Positions 25,326-33,469 of a stretch of 64,000 nucleotides of DNA are shown piece after piece (the stretch's first letter is position 1; every line of letters starts with the position of its first letter). Under the pieces are notes generated by a model. It ran no database searches. It saw only the letters and a list, made by a program, of their open reading frames with translations, and had not been told where the DNA came from. The stretch covers positions 3,782,001 to 3,846,000 of the forward strand of contig CP043652.1 of NCBI GenBank assembly GCA_014218215.1, in the 5' to 3' direction. This DNA comes from Geodermatophilaceae bacterium NBWT11 (lineage in GTDB: Bacteria > Actinomycetota > Actinomycetes > Mycobacteriales > Geodermatophilaceae). Made by a program: the position numbers and the translations under genes.

Positions 25326-25702
25326 GCCGGCGCGCCAAGGGCCCCCAGGAGCCCACCCTCACCGTCTGCCGCGGCTGCTGCTGCGGACGCACCGAGAAGC
25401 ACCCCGAGGTCGACCACCGGGCCCAGCTGTCCGCGCTGCAGGCCACCGGCGTCCGGGTGCGGGTGGTCGACTGCCTGGACGCCTGCGAACGGTCCAACGT
25501 CGTGGTGGTCAGCCCGTCCCCGGCCGGTCGCAACGCCGGTGCCCGCCCGGTCTGGCTGGGCGGCGTGCTCGACGTCGAGACCACCACCGAGGTCGCCGAG
25601 TGGGTGCGCGCAGGGGGTCCGGGCGTCGCCGATCCGCCCGGGTTCCTCGACCTGCAGGTCTTCAGCCCGTCGCGGCGCACCCGCGCCGAGGCCGAGCTCT
25701 AG
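25322..25702 (+). CDS. Thioredoxin-like [2Fe-2S] ferredoxin domain protein
   Basis: 126-residue protein with the cysteine pattern of thioredoxin-like [2Fe-2S] ferredoxins: CRGCCCGRTEKHPEVDH near residue 16 and CLDACERSN near residue 50. GTG 25322 overlaps the phosphatase-like stop. It converges on the sucrase-ferredoxin-like gene with a 4-nt overlap, and both proteins are of the same broad fold. It is probably a small electron carrier or metal-binding protein. Confidence 0.8.
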   Translation: MSRRAKGPQEPTLTVCRGCCCGRTEKHPEVDHRAQLSALQATGVRVRVVDCLDACERSNVVVVSPSPAGRNAGARPVWLGGVLDVETTTEVAEWVRAGGPGVADPPGFLDLQVFSPSRRTRAEAEL

Positions 25703-26718
25703 CGGGGGGCCGCAGCGACCGAGAGCGGGTGCCAGGTCCGCCACCGGCCCGGCCGCACCGCGGCGCAGGTCAGCAGCCGGGAGTCCGCGGACAGCCGGCT
25801 GTCGATCGTGACCAGCACGTCGCCGTCCGGCCCGCCCAGGGTGACCGCCCAGCGCTCCACCCCCGCCTCGTCGACCTGCAGCGGGCGGACCCCGCGCACC
25901 GGCAGGTCGTGCACGCCGAGCAGGCCCAGCTCGGACCGGGCGTGCTGCTGGGCGGCCTGCGCGGCGGGGGTCAGACCGGCGCGACCGCGCAGGTGGTCCA
26001 GCACGACCTCGCCGCGGCCGTGCGCCTGCACCAGCGCTGCGCCGTCGCCGGGCACCTGCCCGTAGACGTGCCCGGTGGGCAGCACCAGCACGTTGGCGGC
26101 GAACCGGTCGCCGCCCAGGTGGCTGGTCTCCCACACGTCGGCCGGGCCCGCGGCGGGCAGGGCCCGGGCCAGCGGACGGCCCCGCACCGCGCAGCAGGCG
26201 TCGTGCCCACCGTGCGTGCAGACCAGGTAGGTCGGGTCGTCGTGGTCCACGCCGACCGACCCGTCGAGGGGCGCGTCGAGCAGCTCGGCGTCGGTCTCCC
26301 GGGAGGACCAGCGCAGCCAGGACGCGGCGACGTCGGCCACGGCCCAGCGGCGCCCGGAGTCCGCCAGCCGGTCGCCGGGACGGCGCACCATCTGGATCCG
26401 CAGGCCCAGCTCGCGGGCCCGGGCGGCCAGCAGCGGGGCGACCGCGGGGTCGAACCGGGACTGCAGCAGGGCGTCCCGGCCCCACGGGCCGGGCTGCTCG
26501 ACGAGCAGCCAGCGGCGGGCCGGGGGAGCGGTGGCGACGGGGGAGTCCGCGGCGAGCAGTGCCTGGACCGAGCACCGGGAGGCGTCGAGCCGGCCGACCG
26601 GGGTGGACCGGGCGGACGGCTCGACGAGGGGGAGGTCCTCCTCCGGGGTCTGGCAGAAGTCGTCCACCGGACCCGAGGGGGACTGCTCAGACACCTGCTG
26701 CGTGCTCATCTCCTCCAT
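25699..26718 (-). CDS. Sucrase/ferredoxin-like (Suc_Fer) protein
   Basis: 339-residue Suc_Fer-like family protein (PF06999). A cluster-binding motif CTHGGHDACCAVRGRPLA is followed by HLGGDRFAANVLVLPTGHVYG, which is the diagnostic block. It is thought to bind a [2Fe-2S] centre; the reaction is unknown. ATG 26718 has a GGAGG site 10 nt upstream; ATG 26709 is an alternative. It lies downstream of the JmjC gene, with a 32-nt overlap, in the same operon. Confidence 0.85.
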   Translation of the reverse strand: MEEMSTQQVSEQSPSGPVDDFCQTPEEDLPLVEPSARSTPVGRLDASRCSVQALLAADSPVATAPPARRWLLVEQPGPWGRDALLQSRFDPAVAPLLAARARELGLRIQMVRRPGDRLADSGRRWAVADVAASWLRWSSRETDAELLDAPLDGSVGVDHDDPTYLVCTHGGHDACCAVRGRPLARALPAAGPADVWETSHLGGDRFAANVLVLPTGHVYGQVPGDGAALVQAHGRGEVVLDHLRGRAGLTPAAQAAQQHARSELGLLGVHDLPVRGVRPLQVDEAGVERWAVTLGGPDGDVLVTIDSRLSADSRLLTCAAVRPGRWRTWHPLSVAAAPR

Positions 26719-27940
26719 GGTGCACAGGTCCTCCGGCCGATGCGTCGGGCACGACGGCCACGGACTCCACCACGAGGCGGCGGGCCAGCACCAGCTGCTC
26801 GTCGGCGGCCAGGCCGGGCAGGTCGCCGACCTTGAGCTCCCCGGCCGCGAGCAGCTCGGCCAGGGCCGGGCGGGTCTCCGCCGGCAGGTCGTGGTGCCTG
26901 CGCCCGGCGACCAACGTCACCCGCTCGCCGACCACGTCGCGCAGCTGCACCCGCAGCCGGGGTCGCAGCCGCAGCACGGTGTCGGCCGACAGCGCGGCGG
27001 CCGCGGTCGACTGGGCCAGCGGTGAGACGGGCTCGGGTCGCACCTGGGCCCAGGTGCGCGAGCGCAGCCGGTCGGCGACCTCGGCCGGGTCGACCCGGTC
27101 CAGGGCGGCGTGCAGCCCGGCGAGCACCGCGGCGACGTCGTCGGCGGTGGTGTCCGGGCCGGTGAGGTCGACGCCGAGGGGCAGCGACCGGCGCAGCGTC
27201 GGGTCGTCCACGGCCAGGGTGCGCACGAGGTCCAGCGCGGACTCCACGGCACCCCAGCGGGTCACCGGGTGCACCCCGATGGTCAGGTGCGCGCTGATCT
27301 CGCCCAGCGCGGTGGCCGAGTGCAGGTAGCCGCGCGGCAGGTAGAGCGCGTCACCGGGGCGCAGCACGGTGTCGATCACCGGCTCACGCTCGGCGGCGGC
27401 AGCGACCTCCTCGGCGCGCTCGCCCCAGGGCTGGCTGCGCAGCGGGTCGGTGAGCACCGGCTCGTGGATCGTCCAGTGCTTCTCCCCGGCGACCTGCAGC
27501 ACGAAGACGTCGTGCACGTCGTAGTGCGGGGAGAACCCGCGCGAGGACGGCGGGGTGACGTAGGCGTTGACCTGGGTGGGGTGGCCGAGGTCGGCGGCGA
27601 GCTGGTCGGCGAACTCGACCAGGGGCGGCCACAGCCGGTGCAGGCCCTGCAGCACGACGGTGCTGCCCTCGCTGAACAGCCGCAGCACGGAGTCCGAGGA
27701 GACCTGGTCGGCGACCTCGGCCCCGGCGCCGCCGGAGGTGGTGAAGCGCTTGGTGTCGACGACGGCGCCGTCCTTGGCGATCCGCAGGAACGGGGTGCGC
27801 AGGCCGCGGGTGGAGAGTAACTCGTCGACGTCGGCCAGGGTCATCAGGTCGGAGAAGTCAGCGCCCAGCTCCGCAGCGCTGGACAGCAGGGGCCGGCGCG
27901 ACCAGTGCTGCTCGGCGAAGACCTGCGGGTCCACGCGCAC
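26687..27940 (-). CDS. JmjC/cupin-domain 2-oxoglutarate oxygenase (ribosomal oxygenase-like)
   Basis: 417-residue cupin protein of the JmjC ribosomal-oxygenase group, Fe(II)- and 2-oxoglutarate-dependent hydroxylases. The iron triad is readable: HxD in FSPHYDVHDVFVLQV and the distal His in LPRGYLHSATALG. KHWTIHEPVL is the usual following strand. The C-terminal half is helical (winged-helix-like), as in ribosomal oxygenases. It is encoded just downstream of a tandem-repeat acidic protein on the same strand, a possible substrate. A ribosomal protein target is the family default. Confidence 0.85.
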   Translation of the reverse strand: MRVDPQVFAEQHWSRRPLLSSAAELGADFSDLMTLADVDELLSTRGLRTPFLRIAKDGAVVDTKRFTTSGGAGAEVADQVSSDSVLRLFSEGSTVVLQGLHRLWPPLVEFADQLAADLGHPTQVNAYVTPPSSRGFSPHYDVHDVFVLQVAGEKHWTIHEPVLTDPLRSQPWGERAEEVAAAAEREPVIDTVLRPGDALYLPRGYLHSATALGEISAHLTIGVHPVTRWGAVESALDLVRTLAVDDPTLRRSLPLGVDLTGPDTTADDVAAVLAGLHAALDRVDPAEVADRLRSRTWAQVRPEPVSPLAQSTAAAALSADTVLRLRPRLRVQLRDVVGERVTLVAGRRHHDLPAETRPALAELLAAGELKVGDLPGLAADEQLVLARRLVVESVAVVPDASAGGPVHHGGDEHAAGV

Positions 27941-28002
27941 GCAGCGCCGCAGGGCCGGGCGGAGAGACTCCTCCGCCCGGCCCTGCGAGGTCGTGGTGCG
28001 GC

Positions 28003-28278
28003 TCAGGCCGAACCGTCCGCGCCGCCGTCCTGCTGGCCCGGGGTCCCGCCGCCGGCGCCACTGTCCGCGGGGCCCTCGGCGCCGCCGTCAGCCCCACCGT
28101 CGGCACCGCCGTCGGCGCCGCCGTCCTGCTGGCCCGGGGTGCCCTCGCCGGCACCGCTGTCCGCGGGGCCCTCGGCGGAGCCGTCCGCGCCACCGTCGTG
28201 CTGGCCCGGGGTGCCCTCGCCGGCACCGCTGTCCGCGGGGCCCTCCACGCTGGTCATGTCGTCGTCGTCGAACGCCAC
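28003..28278 (-). CDS. Tandem-repeat Gly/Asp/Ala-rich small protein
   Basis: 91-residue low-complexity protein. After MAFDDDDMTSV it consists of three near-identical units of about 24 residues, EGPADSGAGEGTPGQ followed by (H/Q)DGGADG..., the last having extra GGAD steps. It has no hydrophobic or aromatic core and is very acidic, so it is probably disordered. The GTG start has a perfect GGAGG site 4 nt upstream, which supports real translation. Similar short repeat proteins occur in actinobacteria without known function. Its neighbour on the same strand, 62 nt downstream, is the JmjC oxygenase. Confidence 0.7.
   Translation of the reverse strand: MAFDDDDMTSVEGPADSGAGEGTPGQHDGGADGSAEGPADSGAGEGTPGQQDGGADGGADGGADGGAEGPADSGAGGGTPGQQDGGADGSA
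28031..28245 (-). repeat. Coding tandem repeat, three copies (72- and 96-nt spacing)
   Basis: Near-identical units begin at 28031, 28127 and 28199, each opening with TGCTGGCCCGGGGT. The third and second are 72 nt apart; the first and second are 96 nt apart because of inserted GGAD-coding triplets. All keep the reading frame, so copy number changes by recombination would leave the protein in frame. Confidence 0.85.
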
Positions 28279-28407
28279 GGTTCCTCCATCACAGTCGTGC
28301 TGCGGCCGTCGGACGACGGCCTCGGGGGAGGTCTACCGCAGTGATCGACTCCGTACACATGCGGGTCCGTTGGTTGGGACCCCCGGGCCCCGGGGCACGG
28401 TCGGACC

Positions 28408-29391
28408 GTGGCCACCCCCCTCGACGTCCGGGACCGGTGGGCCGACGAGGTCCACCGTGCCGCGACCGCGTTCACCGACCTCCTCGCCGCCGGCTGGGGG
28501 CCACCGCTGCCCGGCGCCGGAGCGACCGCCGACCGCTGGGCCGCGCTGCACGCGCTGGGGCGCACGGACCTCCCGCTGGCCCGCCTCGCCGAGGGCCACG
28601 CCGACGCGGTCGCCGTCCTCGCCGAGCTCGACGGACCGCTGGTGGAGCGCGGTGAGCGCCTCGGGGTCTGGGCCGCCGAGCCCCCCAGCGGTCGGGTGAG
28701 CGCGCGGCGGACGGCCGGCGGCTGGCGGTTGGCCGGCACCAAGCAGTGGTGCTCGGGCGCCCGGGCGTGCACCGCGGCCCTGGTCACCGCACACGCCGAG
28801 GACGGCCGCCGGCTCTTCCTGGTCGACCTGTCCGCCGCCGGGGTCACGCCCCGGCCGGGTCGGTGGGTGTCGGCCGGGATGGCCGGCAGCGACACCGCCG
28901 ACGTCGAGCTGGACGACGTGCCCGCCCTCGCGGTCGGCGGCCCGCGGGCCTACCTGGACCGCCCGGGCTTCTGGCACGGCGGCATCGGGGTGGCGGCGGT
29001 GTGGGCCGGCGGGGCGACCGGCGTGGCCGACGCGCTGGCCGACGTCGTCCGCACCGCCGCCCCCGACCCGCACCGGGACGCGGCCTGGGGCGCCGTGGAC
29101 GTCGCGCTGACCGGGGTGGACGGCGCGCTCGCGGTCGCCGCGGCCGAGGTGGACGCCGACCCCGACGACCGTGCCGGCACCGCCGCGCGGCGGGCCGGCC
29201 GGGTGCGGGGACTGGCTGCCCGCACCGGCACCGAGGTGCTGGACGCCGTGGGCCGCGCGCTGGGTGCTGGGCCCACCGGGCACGACGCCGGGTACGCCGC
29301 CCGCAGCGCCGACCTGACCGTCTACCTCCGCCAGCACCACGGCGAGCGTGACCTCGCCGGTCTGGCCGACGCCCTGCGCGGCACCCGGTGA
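28408..29391 (+). CDS. Acyl-CoA dehydrogenase-like protein
   Basis: 327-residue acyl-CoA dehydrogenase-fold protein, shorter than the usual 380 residues or so. The flavin/substrate strand is visible as WRLAGTKQWCSGA and the later VAAVWAGGATGVADAL, and the C-terminal helices are RSADLTVYLRQHHGERDL. No clear catalytic Glu is identified. It begins an operon whose next genes overlap or lie close: PIG-L deacetylase, NodS-like methyltransferase and a glycosyltransferase. GTG 28408 is chosen as the first start after the divergent gap. Confidence 0.78.
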   Translation: MATPLDVRDRWADEVHRAATAFTDLLAAGWGPPLPGAGATADRWAALHALGRTDLPLARLAEGHADAVAVLAELDGPLVERGERLGVWAAEPPSGRVSARRTAGGWRLAGTKQWCSGARACTAALVTAHAEDGRRLFLVDLSAAGVTPRPGRWVSAGMAGSDTADVELDDVPALAVGGPRAYLDRPGFWHGGIGVAAVWAGGATGVADALADVVRTAAPDPHRDAAWGAVDVALTGVDGALAVAAAEVDADPDDRAGTAARRAGRVRGLAARTGTEVLDAVGRALGAGPTGHDAGYAARSADLTVYLRQHHGERDLAGLADALRGTR

Positions 29392-30140
29392 GCGCCCCCG
29401 CCGCCGGGCACACGCCGGACGCCACCGCCGAGGACGCCTGGGCGGGCTGGCTGCCGCAGCAGGACTGGCCCACCTGGGTGCCCGACCCGACCTGGCGACG
29501 GGTGGTGGTCTGCGCCGCACACCCCGACGACGAGGTGCTGGGCGTCGGCGGCACGATCGCGCTGCTCGCCGGCGCCGGGGTCGAGGTGCACCTGGTGGCG
29601 GTCACCGACGGGGAGGCCAGCCACCCCGGCAGCACCGTGCTCACCCCCGCGCAGCTCGCCCCGGCCCGGGTCGCCGAGTCCGGCCACGCGCTGACCGCCC
29701 TCGGCGCCCCGCAGACCACGAGCACCCGGCTGGGGCTGCCCGACTCCGCCGTCGCCGCCCACGAGGACGAGCTCGCCGTCGCGCTGGCCGCCGCGGTCGC
29801 CGGGGCCGACGCCGTGCTCACCACCTGGACCGGGGACGGGCACCCCGACCACGAGGCGGTCGGGCGGGCCGCGGTCGCCGCCGGGGCCCGGCTGGGCGTC
29901 CCCGTGTGGCAGTACCCGGTCTGGACCTGGCACTGGGCGGCCCCGGCCGATCCCCGGGTGCCCTGGGACCGGGCGCACCGGGTGCCGCTGCCGGCATCGG
30001 TGCAGGCGGCCAAGCAGGCCGCGATCGGCTGCTTCACCACCCAGGTCCGGCCGCTGGGACCCGACCCGGCCGACGCCGTGGTGCTCCCGCCGGAGTTCCT
30101 CGCGCACTTCGGCCGCGACCAGGAGGTGGTGTGGCAGTGA
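29388..30140 (+). CDS. PIG-L family deacetylase
   Basis: 250-residue zinc deacetylase of the PIG-L (LmbE) family, removing N-acetyl groups from glucosamine-type substrates. The zinc motif AAHPDDEVLG and the second HPDHEAVGR are intact. GTG 29388 overlaps the acyl-CoA dehydrogenase stop. The next gene is a NodS-like methyltransferase, so an acetylated sugar could be deacetylated and then methylated. Confidence 0.88.
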   Translation: MSAPAAGHTPDATAEDAWAGWLPQQDWPTWVPDPTWRRVVVCAAHPDDEVLGVGGTIALLAGAGVEVHLVAVTDGEASHPGSTVLTPAQLAPARVAESGHALTALGAPQTTSTRLGLPDSAVAAHEDELAVALAAAVAGADAVLTTWTGDGHPDHEAVGRAAVAAGARLGVPVWQYPVWTWHWAAPADPRVPWDRAHRVPLPASVQAAKQAAIGCFTTQVRPLGPDPADAVVLPPEFLAHFGRDQEVVWQ

Positions 30141-30751
30141 CCCTGCCCCCGTCGTTCTTCGACGAGATGTACGCCGCGGCCGAGGACCCGTGGTCGATGC
30201 GCAGCCGCTGGTACGAGCGGCGCAAGTACGCCCTGACCACGGCGGTGCTGCCCCGCGAGCGGTACGGCGACGGGCTCGAGGTCGGCTGCTCGGTGGGCGA
30301 GCTGACCGCGGCGCTGGCCCCGCGCTGCGACCGGCTCGTCGGCTGGGACGCCAGCGCCGCGGCCGTGGAGCGGGCCCGGGCCCGCACCGCCGACCTGCCC
30401 GGGGTGACCGTCGAGCAGCACGCCGTCCCGGCCACCCCGCTGCCGGCGGTCGACCTGCTGGTGCTGTCCGAGGTCCTGTACTACCTGTCCCCGGCCGACC
30501 TGGCGGTGTTCTGCGACCAGGTCCGGACGGCGGTCCGCCCCGGCGGGACGCTGCTGGCCGTGCACTGGCGGCACGCGGTGCCCGAGTACCCGCAGACCGG
30601 GGACGCCGTGCACCGGGCGCTGCGGACGGCGCTGGACTGGCCGCGGGTGGCCACCCACGACGAGACCGACCTGCTGCTGGACTGCTGGGTGCGGGCCCCG
30701 GCCGGCGACGAGCGGGCCGCCTCGGTCGCGGCCGCGGAGGACCTCTGGTGA
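30131..30751 (+). CDS. NodS-like SAM-dependent methyltransferase
   Basis: 206-residue methyltransferase resembling NodS, the N-methyltransferase of Nod-factor synthesis. Motifs are GLEVGCSVGELTAALAP, GWDASAAAVERAR and LLVLSEVLYYLSP; the start FFDEMYAAAEDPWSMRSRWYERRKYALT is typical. An AGGAGG site at 30121-30126 lies within the PIG-L end; GTG 30131 or 30137 may be used. It overlaps both neighbours. Substrate unknown. Confidence 0.82.
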   Translation: MAVTLPPSFFDEMYAAAEDPWSMRSRWYERRKYALTTAVLPRERYGDGLEVGCSVGELTAALAPRCDRLVGWDASAAAVERARARTADLPGVTVEQHAVPATPLPAVDLLVLSEVLYYLSPADLAVFCDQVRTAVRPGGTLLAVHWRHAVPEYPQTGDAVHRALRTALDWPRVATHDETDLLLDCWVRAPAGDERAASVAAAEDLW

Positions 30752-31489
30752 GCGGGGTGGACCTGCTCGGCGTCGTCGTCCCGGCCCGGGACGAGGCCCA
30801 GCTGCTGCCGGCCTGCCTGGCCGCGCTGGCGACCGCCGCGGCGCACCCGGAGCTGGCCGGCACCCGGGTGCTGGTGGTCGTGGTCGCCGACCGCTGCACC
30901 GACGACACCGCCGCGCTGGCCACGGCCGCCGGGGCGACCGTGCTGGTCCCCGACGGGTCCACGCTGGGCGACGTCCGGCACGCCGGGGTGCTGGCGGTGC
31001 TCGCCGAGGCCGCCCGCACCGGGGTGCCCTCCCGCCGCGTCTGGGTGGCCAACACCGACGCCGACAGCCGGGTGCCCGCCGACTGGTTGGCCCTGCAGCG
31101 GGCCGCGGCCGCGTCCGGGGTGGACGCCGTCCTGGGCCTGGTCGAGGTGACGGACTGGGCCGGGCACCCGCCGCACGTCGCCGCGGCCTTCGCCCGGGAC
31201 TACGACGCCTGGCGGGAGGACGGCGCCGGCGCGGTGCACCCGCACGTGCACGGGGCGAACCTGGGCGTGCGGGGGGACGCCTACACCCGCGGTCGGCGGG
31301 TTCGGTCCGCTGGTGGTGTCCGAGGACGCCGCCCTGGTCGGGGCCCTGCTGATGGCCGGGCGGACCGTGCTGCGCACCCCGGCGTCCCCGGTGCTCACCT
31401 CGGCCCGGCGCACCCCGCGGGCCGACCTGGGCTTCGGCCACGACCTCGACCGGCTGGCCGCCGACCCGGGGGAGGACCCGCCCCGGTAG
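30748..31489 (+). pseudogene. Family 2 glycosyltransferase with an apparent +1 frame break
   Basis: GT2-type enzyme: GVVVPARDEAQLLPACL, then VVADRCTDDTA and NTDADSRVPADW. The frame from GTG 30748 is good to HGANLGVRGDAYT (about 31287), then turns to meaningless Arg/Gly-rich sequence. Removing one C from ACCCGCG at 31285-31291 restores AVGGFGPLVVSEDAALVGALL, which is the expected ED acceptor motif, and runs to TAG 31487. It may be a true lesion or an error in a C run; the rest is fully conserved, which favours error. It is the last gene of the operon. Confidence 0.78.
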
Positions 31490-31494
31490 GCTGG

Positions 31495-31510
31495 TCGAAC
31501 AGGTGTTCGA
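31495..31510. promoter_or_regulatory. LexA (SOS) box of dinB
   Basis: TCGAACAGGTGTTCGA, identical to the box at 18514, follows a TAGGCT -10-like element at 31487-31492. It overlaps the probable transcription start and a possible GTG start codon at 31503, so LexA binding would block initiation directly. Confidence 0.92.
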
Positions 31511-31526
31511 ACAGGGCGGGGTGGTC

Positions 31527-32771
31527 GTGGAGCGGGCAGCGGGGTGCACGGTGCTGCACGTCGACATGGACGCCTTCTTCGCCAGCGTCGAGGTCCGCCG
31601 CGACCCCTCGCTGGCCGGGCGGCCGGTGATCGTCGGCGGGGCGGGCAACCGCGGGGTGGTCACCTCGGCCACCTACGAGGCCCGCGCCTACGGGGTGCAC
31701 AGCGCGATGCCCACCGCCCGGGCGCTGCGGCTGTGCCCCACCGCCGTCGTCGTCCCGGGCGACATGGCGCTCTACGCCGAGGTGTCCCGCGGGGTGATGG
31801 CGGTCTTCCGCACGATCACCCCGCTGGTCGAGCCGTTGAGCCTGGACGAGGCGTTCCTGGACGTGTCCGGGGCCGGCCGGCGGCTGGGCGACGCCGTGGA
31901 CGTCGCCGAGCTGGTGCGCGCCCGGGTGTTCGACGAGCAGGGCATCACCTGCTCGGTGGGGGTGGCCGGCAGCAAGTTCGTGGCCAAGCTGGCCTCCACC
32001 CGCAGCAAGCCCGACGGGCTGATGGTGGTCCGCCCGCCCGAGGTCATGGACTTCCTGCACCCGCTGCCGGTCGGTGCGCTGTGGGGCGTGGGCGCCAAGA
32101 CCGAGGAGCTGCTGGTCCGGCTCGGGCTGCGCACCGTGGGCGACCTGGCGCACGTGCCGGCCCGCACCCTGCAGCGCGCGCTGGGCCACGCCGCGGGCAG
32201 CCACCTGCACGAGCTGGCCTGGGGCCGCGACCCCCGCCGGGTGGTGCCCGACGAGCCGGAGAAGTCGACCGGGGCGGAGGAGACCTTCGGCACCGACGTC
32301 GACGACCCGGTGGTGATCCACCGCGAGCTGCTGCACCTGTCCGAGCGCACCGCGGGAAGGCTGCGCTCCACCGGGTACGTCGCCCGGACGATCACCCTCA
32401 AGGTCCGGTTCTCCGACTTCCACACCATCACCCGGTCCCGCACGCTGAAGACCCCCACCGACGTCGCCCAGGACCTCTACGACACCGCCCGCGACCTGTT
32501 CGACGGCCTCGGGCTCGACCGGGCCCGGATCCGGCTGGTCGGGGTGCGCGCCGAGGGCCTGGCCGACGTCGACACCACCCCCACCCAGCTGGTCCTCGGC
32601 GCCCGGGAGCACGGCCGGCGCGACGCCGAGCTGGCCGCCGACCGGGCCGCCCGCCGGTTCGGGGCCGGCGCGGTGCGACCGGCCACCCTGCTGCGCCGCG
32701 ACGGGGTCGTCGGCCGCTCCCAGGCGGTGCCTCGACCCGACCGTCCCGACGTCCGCCGGATCGGCGGGTGA
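31527..32771 (+). CDS. dinB: DNA polymerase IV (Y family)
   Basis: Y-family translesion polymerase. The catalytic DMDAFFASVE is at the N-terminus, SLDEAFLDVSG holds the second acidic site, and the fingers, thumb and little-finger regions follow (VGVAGSKFVAKLAS; GRLRSTGYVARTITLKVRFSDF). From GTG 31527 it is 414 residues. Earlier GTGs at 31503 and 31521 are in frame, but 31503 lies inside the LexA box. It is the second SOS-controlled polymerase of the window. The C-terminus is PRPDRPDVRRIGG, with no clear beta-clamp motif noted. Confidence 0.9.
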   Translation: MERAAGCTVLHVDMDAFFASVEVRRDPSLAGRPVIVGGAGNRGVVTSATYEARAYGVHSAMPTARALRLCPTAVVVPGDMALYAEVSRGVMAVFRTITPLVEPLSLDEAFLDVSGAGRRLGDAVDVAELVRARVFDEQGITCSVGVAGSKFVAKLASTRSKPDGLMVVRPPEVMDFLHPLPVGALWGVGAKTEELLVRLGLRTVGDLAHVPARTLQRALGHAAGSHLHELAWGRDPRRVVPDEPEKSTGAEETFGTDVDDPVVIHRELLHLSERTAGRLRSTGYVARTITLKVRFSDFHTITRSRTLKTPTDVAQDLYDTARDLFDGLGLDRARIRLVGVRAEGLADVDTTPTQLVLGAREHGRRDAELAADRAARRFGAGAVRPATLLRRDGVVGRSQAVPRPDRPDVRRIGG

Positions 32772-32902
32772 CCGGGCAGACAGGGGCCCCGGGAACGTCC
32801 CGGTGGCCCGGTTCGTCCTCTGCGCAGACGTCGTCCGACGTCCCTCGACCACCCCGGGCGGGTGATCGGGGCACACCGGACCCGTGTCGGGGACCACTCG
32901 CC

Positions 32903-32931
32903 TTTCGCTGCCTGCGCAAGGCTCGTATCCT
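32903..32931 (+). promoter_or_regulatory. Candidate sigma-70-type promoter before the DUF3040 gene
   Basis: TTTCGC at 32903-32908 and TATCCT at 32926-32931 are separated by 17 bp. The start would give a leader of about 55 nt with an AGGAGG ribosome-binding site at 32981. The -35 match is weak. Confidence 0.45.
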
Positions 32932-32991
32932 CGGACTCACCGCCGGCGGACCGCCACCGGCGGCCCCGGGCTTGGACCTCAGGAGGTCGTC

Positions 32992-33399
32992 GTGCCGCTC
33001 TCCGAGCACGAGCAGAAACTGCTGGAGCAGATCGAGCGTGCGCTCGTCGACGACGACCCGAAGTTCGCCTCGCAGGTGCGCACCGGTGACCGCCGACAGA
33101 AGGCCCGCCGCAAGCTCCAGCTCGGCGCCCTGCTCGTCGTGGCCGGCCTCGCCGTCCTCGTCGGCGGCGCCGTCGTCCCGTCCGTGCCGCTGGGGGTCGT
33201 CGGCTTCCTGGTGATGCTCGGCGGAGCCACCCTCGGTGTCCTCAACTACGCCGCGGCCACCGGCGCCGTCGAGAGCGGGCCCGCCCCCGCCACCGGCGGC
33301 TCCAGCGCGGCCACCGGCCGCGGCAAGGCCGCCAAGGCCCGCCGCCAGCCCCTCAAGGACCGTCTCGAGGAGCGCTTCCGCCGCCGCTACGACCAGTAG
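32992..33399 (+). CDS. DUF3040 small membrane protein
   Basis: 135-residue membrane protein of the actinobacterial DUF3040 family. It starts MPLSEHEQKLLEQIERAL, the family signature, and has two transmembrane helices (LGALLVVAGLAVLVGGAVV and LGVVGFLVMLGGATLGVLNYA), then a basic tail ending in LKDRLEERFRRRYDQ. An AGGAGG site is at 32981-32986. A strong hairpin terminator follows. Function unknown; possibly envelope-related because of the nearby dcw genes. Confidence 0.85.
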   Translation: MPLSEHEQKLLEQIERALVDDDPKFASQVRTGDRRQKARRKLQLGALLVVAGLAVLVGGAVVPSVPLGVVGFLVMLGGATLGVLNYAAATGAVESGPAPATGGSSAATGRGKAAKARRQPLKDRLEERFRRRYDQ

Positions 33400-33413
33400 C
33401 CGCACCAGCCGCC

Positions 33414-33450
33414 CAGCAGCCGTCGCCCCCACGGGGGGCGGCGGCTGCTG
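33414..33450. terminator. Hairpin terminator, bidirectional position
   Basis: Two 17-nt arms (33414-33430 and 33434-33450) pair with one G-T wobble around a 3-nt loop. There is no U run, which is normal for actinobacterial terminators. It lies between the ends of the convergent DUF3040 and tgpA genes and could serve both. Confidence 0.8.
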
Positions 33451-33469
33451 TCGTCCCGGGGGGCGAGGC

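Noticed and set aside
28031-28245. CRISPR-like or satellite array
   Set aside because: The three units are in frame within a translated protein with a good ribosome-binding site and have no unique spacers.
28304-28321. Hairpin GGCCGTC-GGAC-GACGGCC between the repeat protein and the acyl-CoA dehydrogenase
   Set aside because: It lies between divergent genes, so a terminator role makes no sense, and the 7-bp stem is not remarkable at this GC content.
31503-31526. GTG 31503 as the dinB start
   Set aside because: It lies in the LexA box and adds residues not expected before the ERAAGCTVLHVDMDAFF region; kept only as an alternative.
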